Below, in pieces: positions 56,646-64,000 of a stretch of DNA of 64,000 nucleotides. The position numbers and the translations under genes were made by a program. The stretch comes from Bacteroidota bacterium (GTDB lineage Bacteria > Bacteroidota > Bacteroidia > Cytophagales > Cyclobacteriaceae). Location: positions 1 to 64,000 of the forward strand of contig JAFDYU010000004.1 of the NCBI GenBank assembly GCA_018267285.1, in the 5' to 3' direction. How positions within the stretch are numbered: position 1 is the first letter of the stretch; each line of letters starts with the position of its first letter. Below the pieces are notes generated by a model. The model was not told where the DNA came from, made no database searches, and saw nothing but the letters and a program-made list of their open reading frames with translations.

Positions 56646-57488
56646 ATGAAAGTAACAATTATTGGTTTGGGTTTGATCGGTGGTTCGATGGCCATCGCAC
56701 TCCGAAAAAGCGGAATGGCCACATCCTTGTTGGGCATAGATCTAAGCCCTGCGCATGCTGCCAAAGCGGTGCAGTTGGGTATTGTGGATCGAATGATTTC
56801 TGAAAATGAATTGTCGCAAAGCGACTTGGTGATTATTTCCATTCCGGTGGATGCCTGTTGTGTGCTTTTGCCAACCGTACTGAATTTAATCAGCCCCACT
56901 GCCGTGGTGATGGATATGGGGTCGACAAAAAACCTGATTTGCAAAACGATAGCCGCACACCCAAACCGCCAACAATTTGTAGCCGCACATCCCATAGCGG
57001 GCACAGAATTTTCGGGGCCAGAGGCTGCGTTCTTCGGTTTGTTCGAGGGAAAAACCAACATTGTATGCGAGCGCGGAAAATCTTCAAGTTACGCGTTGGG
57101 TGTCGCTCAAAAAGTTTTTGACTCGGTGGGCTTAAAAACCATTTTCATGGAACCCGAAGAGCACGACAAGCACGTGGCCTACGTTTCGCACCTCTCTCAC
57201 GTAAGTTCTTTTTTACTCGGCCAAACCGTACTCGATATAGAAAATGACGAAAAAAATATTTTCGACCTTGCCGGAAGCGGTTTCGCCTCTACGGTGCGGT
57301 TGGCCAAAAGTTCGCCCGATATGTGGGCTCCTATTTTTGAACAAAATGCAGAGTATTTAAGTCAGGCGTTGCTGGAGTACATCATGCACTTGCAAAAATT
57401 TCAGTATTTTTTACAAAAACGAGATACCAAAGAACTTCATAAGATTATGACAAAAGCCAATGACATTAAACGAATTCTAAAAAATTAA
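56646..57488 (+). CDS. tyrA: Prephenate dehydrogenase
   Basis: TyrA oxidises prephenate to hydroxyphenylpyruvate, the Tyr branch. The 280 residues begin with the NAD-binding MKVTIIGLGLIGGSMAI (GxGxxG at 7-12). The catalytic-domain segments are VAAHPIAGTEFSGPEAA, with the active-site His, and DKHVAYVSHLSHVSSFLL. No ACT domain is attached. It starts 7 bases after the aminotransferase stop. Confidence 0.95.
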   Translation: MKVTIIGLGLIGGSMAIALRKSGMATSLLGIDLSPAHAAKAVQLGIVDRMISENELSQSDLVIISIPVDACCVLLPTVLNLISPTAVVMDMGSTKNLICKTIAAHPNRQQFVAAHPIAGTEFSGPEAAFFGLFEGKTNIVCERGKSSSYALGVAQKVFDSVGLKTIFMEPEEHDKHVAYVSHLSHVSSFLLGQTVLDIENDEKNIFDLAGSGFASTVRLAKSSPDMWAPIFEQNAEYLSQALLEYIMHLQKFQYFLQKRDTKELHKIMTKANDIKRILKN

Positions 57489-57563
57489 TGACATTCTTTA
57501 ATCAGAGAGCCAACTAACTATAAACTATCTCATAAACTTAAACACATAAACTTACTAACGAAC

Positions 57564-58664
57564 ATGAAGAAAGGATTAGAACTGCAATCGATCAAGAGTT
57601 GGATGAACACCGAAAAGCCCATCATCATCAGCGGGCCATGCAGTGCAGAAACCGAAGAGCAAACCGTGGCTACCGCAAAACAAATTGCAGCCACCGGCAA
57701 AGTACATGCCTTGCGTGCCGGCATTTGGAAACCCCGCACAAGGCCCGGGCAATACGAGGGCGCGGGCGATATTGGCCTGCAGTGGCTCATGTCTGCAAAA
57801 AAAGAAACCGGATTACCCGTAACCACAGAAGTTGCAAATGCCGCACACGTTGAGGCGTGCCTGAAAGCCGGTGTAGATATTTTATGGATAGGCGCACGCA
57901 CCACCGTAAATCCGTTTTCGGTACAAGAAATTGCAGACTCCCTGAAAGGCGTTGACATTCCGGTGATGGTAAAAAATCCGGTGAACCCCGACCTAGAACT
58001 TTGGATAGGTGCGCTCGAACGATTGAACAAAGCCGGCATCAAAAAAATGGCTGCCATCCACCGCGGGTTTTCTTCGTTCGAAAAAGGGCCGTTCAGAAAT
58101 CTACCCATGTGGGATATCGCCATTGAATTGAAAACGCGTTTTCCCGAGCTTGATATCATCTGCGATCCGAGCCACATTTCGGGCAACCGCGATCTCATTG
58201 CATTCATTTCGCAAAAAGCACTCGATCTCGACATGGCAGGTTTGATGATCGAAAGCCACATCAACCCCGATGCGGCCTGGAGCGATGCCAAGCAGCAAGT
58301 TACACCGGCTGTGCTCGGAAAAATTATCAGCGAACTGGTGGTACGCAAAACTTCGAGCGAGGATAAAACATTTAAAGATACACTGAGTCTGCTGCGCGAA
58401 CAGATTGACCAGATTGACGATGAGGTTATGCAAAAATTGGCGCAGCGAATGAAAATTTCTGAAAAGATTGGCCAGTACAAAAAAGAAAACAACGTAACTA
58501 TCCTTCAGGTAACCCGATGGGAAGAGATTATACACACACGCATTGCGCTGTGCAAAGCCATGGGGTTGAGCGAAGAGTTTACCACCGAATTGCTAAAATT
58601 GATTCACCACGAATCGATACAAGTACAAACAAAAGTGATGAACCAGATGAAAGCGAGAGTATGA
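57564..58664 (+). CDS. DAHP synthase fused to chorismate mutase
   Basis: The 366-residue protein has an N-terminal type I-beta DAHP synthase domain (about 1-262; GPCSAETEEQTVATAKQIA, RAGIWKPRTRPGQYEG, AAIHRGFSSFEKGPFRN and the metal-ligand segment ICDPSHISGNRDLI). A C-terminal AroQ-type chorismate mutase domain (about 270-355; LSLLREQIDQIDDEVMQKLAQRMKISEKIG) follows. It starts the shikimate pathway and also makes prephenate for pheA and tyrA. The fused mutase can act as the allosteric sensor for prephenate in related enzymes. Because its product also leads to Trp, control by an attenuator containing Trp, Tyr and Phe codons makes sense. Confidence 0.94.
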   Translation: MKKGLELQSIKSWMNTEKPIIISGPCSAETEEQTVATAKQIAATGKVHALRAGIWKPRTRPGQYEGAGDIGLQWLMSAKKETGLPVTTEVANAAHVEACLKAGVDILWIGARTTVNPFSVQEIADSLKGVDIPVMVKNPVNPDLELWIGALERLNKAGIKKMAAIHRGFSSFEKGPFRNLPMWDIAIELKTRFPELDIICDPSHISGNRDLIAFISQKALDLDMAGLMIESHINPDAAWSDAKQQVTPAVLGKIISELVVRKTSSEDKTFKDTLSLLREQIDQIDDEVMQKLAQRMKISEKIGQYKKENNVTILQVTRWEEIIHTRIALCKAMGLSEEFTTELLKLIHHESIQVQTKVMNQMKARV

Positions 58665-58895
58665 TATCACCTAAATTCAACTATAAAAGCCGTACTATAA
58701 TTATTAATTCAGCTTGAATACAGCATATCAACCAAGCCATTCGTGTAAAGCAGAATAAGAGCTTCCCTAAATAATTTGCTGACTTTTTTCGCTTTCAATC
58801 ATTTTCTAACTGATGAGATTCTTTCTAAATCGTCACGTAAAAAATTCTATTCCTTTTACAGTGGAATTCTCATAATTTCATAAAAATTTATTCAC
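58665..58895. other. Intergenic gap after the aromatic operon
   Basis: This AT-rich stretch between the aromatic operon and the tricorn-like gene shows no open frame of interest, no strong terminator and no exact TAnnTTTG promoter. The promoter of the tricorn-like gene must lie here in a form I do not recognise. Confidence 0.5.
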
Positions 58896-61800
58896 ATGAA
58901 CTTCAAACTCTTATTGTTCGCACTAGTGTGCGCAACGGCTGGCGCGCAAAATCCGTTGTGGCTTCGATACCCGTCCATCTCTCCCGATGGCACGCAGATT
59001 GTCTTCACCTACCAGGGTGATTTGTATACGGTAAGCACAACTGGCGGCAAGGCTTCTCCTATCACTATTCATCCGGCACACGACTTTATGCCAGTGTGGA
59101 CACCCGATGGAAAAACAATAGCGTTTGCGTCTGATCGTTACGGCAACTTTGATGTCTTTGCAGTTTCAGCATCAGGAGGGATGCCCACCCGGCTGACCCA
59201 CCATTCTTCAAACGATTACCCCACATCGGTTTCACCCGATGGAAGGGATATTTTATTTAATTCAACCCGTATGGACTTGGATGCCTATGCCGATTTCCCC
59301 AATCGAGCAATGCCGGAGCTCTACAGGGTTTCCGTAAATGGCGGACGCAACGTATTGGTGCTTACTACACCATCCGAAGCTGCAGTCTATAATGCTGTTG
59401 GAAATAAAATTTACTTTCAAGACCGCAAAGGCTATGAAGATCCATGGCGCAAACATCATCAATCTTCCATCGCCCGCGATATCTGGGTGTACGATTCAAA
59501 AACGGGAAGTTACACTCAGCTCACCACGTTTGCAGGGGAAGACCGCAACCCGGTGATCGATGCCCAGGAAAATTTCATGTACTACCTCAGCGAAGAAAGT
59601 GGCTCTTTCAATATACACCGTCTTGGGTTGAAGGCATCGAAAGAGAAAACTCAGGTTACTGATTTTAAAAAACATCCAGTTCGCTTCCTGTCAATTTCTT
59701 CTAATGGAATCCTTTGCTTCTCGTTTGATGGAGAAATCTATACGCTTCGTCAGGGAGAGCAACCAAAAAAGGTGGACATAAAAATTCAAACCGAAGCAAA
59801 ATTGAATCCTTATGAGATTGTGTCTATAAACAGCGGAGCAACCGAACTATCAGTTTCACCAAATGGGAAAGAAGTTGCGTTTGTAGTGCGGGGCGAAATT
59901 TTTGTGACCTCCGTAGAGGGCGGAGCAACAAAAAGAATCACTAATACGCCCGAACAAGAACGAAGTGTGAATTTCAGCAAGGACGGAAAGAACCTTGTTT
60001 ATGCAGGTGAACGCAATAACAACTGGAATGTCTATAAAACATCAATCGTAAGAAAAGAAGAACCTTATTTTTATGCCTCTACCGTTTTAAAAGAAGAACC
60101 GTTGGTTACCACCGGTGCGGAGGAATTCCAACCCGAATTTTCTCCCGATGGAAAAGAAGTAGCCTACCTCGAAGACCGCACTACCTTGAAAGTGATTAAT
60201 CTGGCAACTAAAGCTACCCGAACTATTTTGCCGGGCAATAAAAATTATTCTTACAGCGATGGCGATCAATACTACAGTTGGTCACCTGATAGTAAGTGGT
60301 TCTTGGTTGAATTCCTTCCGGAAAACCATTGGATTGGTGAAATCGGACTGGTGAGTGCAACGGGCAATGACGCGGTCATTAATCTTACCAAGAGCGGTTT
60401 CAACGATGGAAACGCACGCTGGATGATGAAAGGCAAAATGATGCTTTGGTTCAGCGACCGCGATGGTATGAAAAATCACGGCAGCTGGGGGGCCAGCCGT
60501 GATGTGTACGGAATGTTTTTCACACAAGACGCGTTTGATCGCTTTCGCCTCAATGAAGTAGATTACAAACTGCTGAAAGAAAAAGAGGATAAAGACAAAG
60601 ACAAGGAGGAAAAAGCAAAAGCCTCTGCCAAAGATGCTGAAGAAAAGACCGATGCCATTGTCATTGACTTCAATGGCCTAGAAGACCGCAAGGCAAAACT
60701 CACCATCCATTCCTCGTTGTTGAATGACGCGATTATCTCTGCCGATGGCGAAAATTTATACTACCTCGCGCGGATGGAAAAAGGGATAGACCTGTGGATG
60801 ACCAACCTGCGCACGCACGAAACAAAAATTCTGACGAAACTGGGAGAGAATGCAGGTTCGCTGTCTTTGACCAGTGATGGGAAAAAACTCTTTGTGCTGG
60901 CTGACGGGAAGCTCTACAAGGTTGAAACGGAGTCCGGGAAAAAGGAGCCCATCATAATTAATAGCGAAATGCAACTCTTCAAACAACAGGAGCTTGCTTA
61001 CATTTTTGATCATTCGTGGCGCCAAATGCTGAAAAAATTCTACAGAACTGATATGCAGGGCGTAGACTGGGAATTCTATAAAAAAGAATACGCCAAATTC
61101 CTTCCGCACATCAGCAACAACTGGGAATTTGCAGAAATGCTAAGCGAAATGTTAGGCGAACTCAATGCTTCGCATACAGGCTGCCGCTACACCCCTGATA
61201 CTAAAAACGGGGATGCCACCGCCTCTCTGGGCATCGTCTATGATCAAAATTTCGCTGGAGAAGGTATGCGCATTTCATCTGTTCTAAAAAGGGGGCCGTT
61301 TGACCGGGCAGATTCAAAAGCAAAAAAGGGAACAATCATCGAGAAAATAGATGACGATTACATTTCATCAACCGCTGATATCTACAAATACCTGAACCGC
61401 AAAGCGGGAAAAAATACGTTGATTACTTTATTTGACCCCGCTACTAAAAATCGATGGGAAGAAGTAGTAAAGCCCGTTGCCTTATCGCAGGAAAACGAAA
61501 TGCTGTACAGGCGATGGGTAGAAAACCGGGCAAGAGAAGTAGATAGCCTTTCGAAAGGAAAAATAGGATACATCCATGTACGGGGAATGAACGATCCCAG
61601 TTACCGTGTGGTGTATGAAGAGGCCCTTGGTAAATATGCCAATAAGGAATCCTTAATTGTTGACACCAGATCAAATGGCGGAGGCTGGTTGCATGAAGAT
61701 CTCTCCAATTTTTTGAGCGGAAAAAAATACATTGACGTAATTCCACGAGGCCAATACATCGGGTTCGAGCCGCAGTTCAAATGGACCAAGCCATCTGCAG

Positions 61801-62159
61801 TGCTGATTGGCGAAAGCAATTATTCTGATGCGCACATGTTTCCATATGCTTATGATGCCAAGGCCCTGGGCATGACCGTAGGAATGCCTATTCCGGGAAC
61901 AGGAACAGCGGTGTGGTGGGAACAGCAAATTGATCCAACTCTCGTATTTGGAATTCCGCAAGTGGGTATGGTAGGAGTCGATGGAAAGTACCTGGAAAAC
62001 ACTCAACTTGAGCCAACGTACAAAATCAAAAACCATTATGAAATGCTGGTGAAAGGCCGTGATGAACAAATTGAAAAAGCGGTAGAACTGCTTATCCGAA
62101 AATTGGCACTGAAGCCCGCACCGGACAAAATTATTCAGTTAGAAAAAAAGAAGAATTAA
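58896..62159 (+). CDS. Exported tricorn-like protease (S41 family)
   Basis: The 1087-residue protein has a signal peptide (MNFKLLLFALVCATAGAQ) and two TolB/tricorn-type beta propellers (about 20-660, with repeats such as PSISPDGTQIVFTYQGDLYTV). A helical core, a PDZ domain (about 770-860) and an S41 peptidase domain follow. Tricorn catalytic residues can be matched: Ser759-His760 (NASHTGCRY) and nucleophile Ser977 (GESNYSDAHMFPY), with DTRSNGGGWLHEDL before it. Archaeal tricorn degrades peptides released by the proteasome inside the cell. This one is exported, so it probably degrades peptides in the periplasm. A Lys/Glu/Asp-rich linker lies near 565-590. Confidence 0.94.
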   Translation: MNFKLLLFALVCATAGAQNPLWLRYPSISPDGTQIVFTYQGDLYTVSTTGGKASPITIHPAHDFMPVWTPDGKTIAFASDRYGNFDVFAVSASGGMPTRLTHHSSNDYPTSVSPDGRDILFNSTRMDLDAYADFPNRAMPELYRVSVNGGRNVLVLTTPSEAAVYNAVGNKIYFQDRKGYEDPWRKHHQSSIARDIWVYDSKTGSYTQLTTFAGEDRNPVIDAQENFMYYLSEESGSFNIHRLGLKASKEKTQVTDFKKHPVRFLSISSNGILCFSFDGEIYTLRQGEQPKKVDIKIQTEAKLNPYEIVSINSGATELSVSPNGKEVAFVVRGEIFVTSVEGGATKRITNTPEQERSVNFSKDGKNLVYAGERNNNWNVYKTSIVRKEEPYFYASTVLKEEPLVTTGAEEFQPEFSPDGKEVAYLEDRTTLKVINLATKATRTILPGNKNYSYSDGDQYYSWSPDSKWFLVEFLPENHWIGEIGLVSATGNDAVINLTKSGFNDGNARWMMKGKMMLWFSDRDGMKNHGSWGASRDVYGMFFTQDAFDRFRLNEVDYKLLKEKEDKDKDKEEKAKASAKDAEEKTDAIVIDFNGLEDRKAKLTIHSSLLNDAIISADGENLYYLARMEKGIDLWMTNLRTHETKILTKLGENAGSLSLTSDGKKLFVLADGKLYKVETESGKKEPIIINSEMQLFKQQELAYIFDHSWRQMLKKFYRTDMQGVDWEFYKKEYAKFLPHISNNWEFAEMLSEMLGELNASHTGCRYTPDTKNGDATASLGIVYDQNFAGEGMRISSVLKRGPFDRADSKAKKGTIIEKIDDDYISSTADIYKYLNRKAGKNTLITLFDPATKNRWEEVVKPVALSQENEMLYRRWVENRAREVDSLSKGKIGYIHVRGMNDPSYRVVYEEALGKYANKESLIVDTRSNGGGWLHEDLSNFLSGKKYIDVIPRGQYIGFEPQFKWTKPSAVLIGESNYSDAHMFPYAYDAKALGMTVGMPIPGTGTAVWWEQQIDPTLVFGIPQVGMVGVDGKYLENTQLEPTYKIKNHYEMLVKGRDEQIEKAVELLIRKLALKPAPDKIIQLEKKKN

Positions 62160-62193
62160 ATTATTTTTTAATATTCGTACAAAAAATCAGGTC

Positions 62194-63021
62194 ATGAAAA
62201 AGTTCTTACCTATCCTTTTGATTGTTTCTAATGTTGGCTTTGCACAGAAATATTCGGGCGATAGTTGGGCTGCCGTTAACAGCAAAGGCAGTGGCACACT
62301 TGGGGTAGTCTATTACCCGCAAGCCGGTTTGATCTACGAAGAAGGGGGAAAAATGAAAGGTGTTTGTGCCGAGTTACTCACGGAGTTTACTGCGTTTGTT
62401 CAAGCCAAATACAATAAAAAAATCACGGTAAAATACCTTGGCGCAGAAACGGTGTTCAACAATTTTTTGAAAGTATGCCAAACCACCCCCAACATTCTCG
62501 GTGTAACAAATGTAACCGTTACGGAAGAGCGGAAGAAAATTTTAAAATTCACCCCTGCTTTTCTTTCAAACGAGGAAACTCTGATTACTCATAAAAATGC
62601 ACCTTCGGTTGAAAGTGCTGGAAAAATTTCTGCTCTGCTAAAAGGATACTCTGCCAAAGTAATTGGCGGGAGTGTGCATGTAAAATACATGGATCAACTT
62701 AAATCGGAAAACTTCCCTGCTTTACAAATTTCTACGGGGCCATCGGGCCCCGAGATTCTGAAAGAAATTTCTACCAACCCCAAATTATTTACGATTCTGG
62801 ATTTCACCGAATATGTTGACGCCACTCGCAAACATCTTCCTGTTAAAAAACAAAATATTCAAATTGGTGAGCCTCAGGAATTGGCTTTCGTAATGTCAAA
62901 ACAAACCGACTGGGATAAAATTTGGGCTGAATTTTTAACTCCGGAATTTCGCAAGAGCGAGAAATATCGAAAAGTCATTGCCAACAACCTTGGTCAGGTC
63001 TATTTGAGTATCCTGAAATAG
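62194..63021 (+). CDS. Periplasmic solute-binding-like protein (family 3)
   Basis: The 275-residue protein has a signal peptide (MKKFLPILLIVSNVGFAQ) and a type II periplasmic-binding fold. Visible are an N-terminal VVYYPQAGLIYEEGGKMKGVCAELLTEF, the hinge-type segment ILGVTNVTVTEERKKILKFTPAFLSNEETLI and SAKVIGGSVHVKYMDQL. These match amino-acid-type binding proteins (SBP_bac_3). No ABC permease or ATPase is near, so it may feed another transporter or serve as a sensor. It follows the tricorn-like protease after 34 bases; a link to uptake of peptidase products is speculative. Confidence 0.82.
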   Translation: MKKFLPILLIVSNVGFAQKYSGDSWAAVNSKGSGTLGVVYYPQAGLIYEEGGKMKGVCAELLTEFTAFVQAKYNKKITVKYLGAETVFNNFLKVCQTTPNILGVTNVTVTEERKKILKFTPAFLSNEETLITHKNAPSVESAGKISALLKGYSAKVIGGSVHVKYMDQLKSENFPALQISTGPSGPEILKEISTNPKLFTILDFTEYVDATRKHLPVKKQNIQIGEPQELAFVMSKQTDWDKIWAEFLTPEFRKSEKYRKVIANNLGQVYLSILK

Positions 63022-63071
63022 ATTTTAAGTTACTGATGTAACTCAAACTATTAAGTTTGGTTGCCGGGTTG

Positions 63072-63090
63072 TCCAAAGGACTCCTTCGGA
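63072..63090. repeat. Imperfect palindrome in convergent gap
   Basis: TCCAAAGGA-C-TCCTTCGGA is an inverted repeat with one mismatch, followed by GAGCTTGTCGAAACC. It lies between the convergent solute-binding and MFS genes. It may be a remnant of a dispersed repeat or a stop signal; there is no T run. Confidence 0.4.
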
Positions 63091-63151
63091 GAGCTTGTCG
63101 AAACCTCATTTAGGGGAAAGGTGACAATGCTACGTAACTAATAATCTATAA

Positions 63152-64000
63152 TCAGTGGAGGTTATCGAGTCTGCGCAATTTCACCGCTTTCCATCCGGTT
63201 GTGGCTACAACCACCAGCGTCATCATTCCACCAAAAATTACAGACGGAACGGTGCCCATCAGTTTTGCAACCACTCCCGATTCGAAAGATCCGATTTCGT
63301 TGGATGAACCCACAAAAATACTGTTGACTGCGGAAACCCGGCCTTTCATATTTTCGGGTGTAAGGGTGTGGATCATCGTGCTGCGGGCAATCACACTTAC
63401 GCAATCAAACCCACCGCTCAACACCAGCAAGACCATAGAAAGCCAAAACCATTCGGAGAGGCCAAACCCGATCATGCAAAAACCAAAGCCCGCTACACAA
63501 CCGAGCAAAATTTTGCCCATGTATTTTTTGATGGGGTGATGCGTGATGTACACCGCCATGAGCAACGCACCAACCCCAGGTGCCGCTCGCAGAAATCCTA
63601 AACCGATGGCACCCACGTGTAAAATTTCATCCGCAAATATGGGAAGCAACGCCACGGCACCACCAAACAAAACAGCAAACAGATCGAGTGTGATGGCACC
63701 GAGTATTATTTGGTTGCTGAACACAAATTTTATTCCCGATTTTATCTTAGGCCAGATGCCTTCCTCTTCCGTAACCGGTGGCAATGGTCTGCGCGGAATA
63801 AGGAAGTAGCACGCCAGGGCAACCACGGTAAGTGAGACATCAGCCGTATAGGCTGCCGTTATTCCAAAAAAACCGTAGATCAGTCCCCCGATCGTAGGAC
63901 CCACAACAGCTGCGCCTTCCCATATCGTGCTGTTCCAGGTAATTGCGTTTTGGTACAGCGAGCGGTCAACCAACTGCGGCATGAATGAAAAATTGGCGGG
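63152..64000 (-). CDS. MFS transporter, C-terminal part (cut by window edge)
   Basis: The frame is open to the window end, and the residues before the first Met (PANFSF) continue the family pattern, so the start is outside. The visible 282 residues hold about seven membrane segments. The sequence MPQLVDRSLYQNAITWNSTIWEGAAVVGPTIGGLIYG is the middle part of an enterobactin-exporter-like MFS protein (MFS_3 group), and LTPENMKGRVSAVNSIFVGSSNEIGSFESGVVAKLMG is typical of it. It is probably an exporter; the substrate is unknown. Confidence 0.88.
   Translation of the reverse strand, partial: PANFSFMPQLVDRSLYQNAITWNSTIWEGAAVVGPTIGGLIYGFFGITAAYTADVSLTVVALACYFLIPRRPLPPVTEEEGIWPKIKSGIKFVFSNQIILGAITLDLFAVLFGGAVALLPIFADEILHVGAIGLGFLRAAPGVGALLMAVYITHHPIKKYMGKILLGCVAGFGFCMIGFGLSEWFWLSMVLLVLSGGFDCVSVIARSTMIHTLTPENMKGRVSAVNSIFVGSSNEIGSFESGVVAKLMGTVPSVIFGGMMTLVVVATTGWKAVKLRRLDNLH

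Noticed and set aside
57530..58492. 320-codon open frame opposite the DAHP synthase-chorismate mutase gene
   Set aside because: The plus strand encodes a fully recognisable enzyme; the opposite frame has no family features.

Overview
The window looks like a chromosomal segment of a Bacteroidota bacterium, most likely a Cytophagales-type organism. Evidence: several promoters fit the Bacteroidota form TTTG-N19/20-TAnnTTTG; most genes lack a Shine-Dalgarno sequence; there is a carboxypeptidase-regulatory-like (CarboxypepD_reg) protein and many exported beta-barrels; the E1 alpha/beta of a 2-oxoacid dehydrogenase are fused; and the order prephenate dehydratase, aminotransferase, tyrA, DAHP synthase-chorismate mutase is typical of the phylum. 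No phage, insertion sequence or CRISPR array was seen.

Layout. 1-113: two tRNA genes (Gly partial, Tyr) with a clear promoter. 283-3364 (minus): orphan H-NOX haem sensor, DUF721/DciA-like protein, recF, FkbM methyltransferase. 3534-5901 (plus): pdhA, a membrane-anchored TPR protein, ribH. 5952-11479 (minus): carA-eno-lrp-phosphoribosyltransferase-panB-icd, closely packed. 11565-11843: a small basic exported protein. 11911-26489 (minus): the S10-spc-alpha ribosomal protein cluster from rplC to rplQ, including secY, map, infA, rpmJ and rpoA, but without rpsJ at its head and with an internal promoter before rpsH. 26618-29754: moaC, moeA, a small lipoprotein and thiL.

29823-33437 (plus) is an accessory block: a lipoprotein, a predicted outer-membrane barrel and an exported WD40-caspase protein. 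It is followed by a serine hydrolase, a transthyretin-like-domain protein, a three-gene molybdenum hydroxylase set (2Fe-2S subunit, Tat-exported molybdopterin subunit, cytochrome c), a glycerophosphodiesterase, the fused E1, and a large repetitive basic exported protein with 60-residue repeats. 45866-54191 holds OsmC, a barrel protein, the rod-shape operon mreB-mreC-mreD-mrdA-rodA (minus) and purH.

54395-58664 is the most interesting part: a four-gene aromatic amino acid operon preceded by a textbook ribosome-mediated attenuator. It has a 21-codon leader peptide with eight consecutive aromatic residues (FYFWFYFF), a perfect 10-bp leader inverted repeat, a 7-bp antiterminator pairing and a perfect intrinsic terminator. 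The mix of Phe, Tyr and Trp codons suggests it reads the supply of all three aromatic amino acids, which fits an operon encoding DAHP synthase. The window ends with an exported tricorn-like protease, a periplasmic solute-binding-like protein and a partial MFS transporter.
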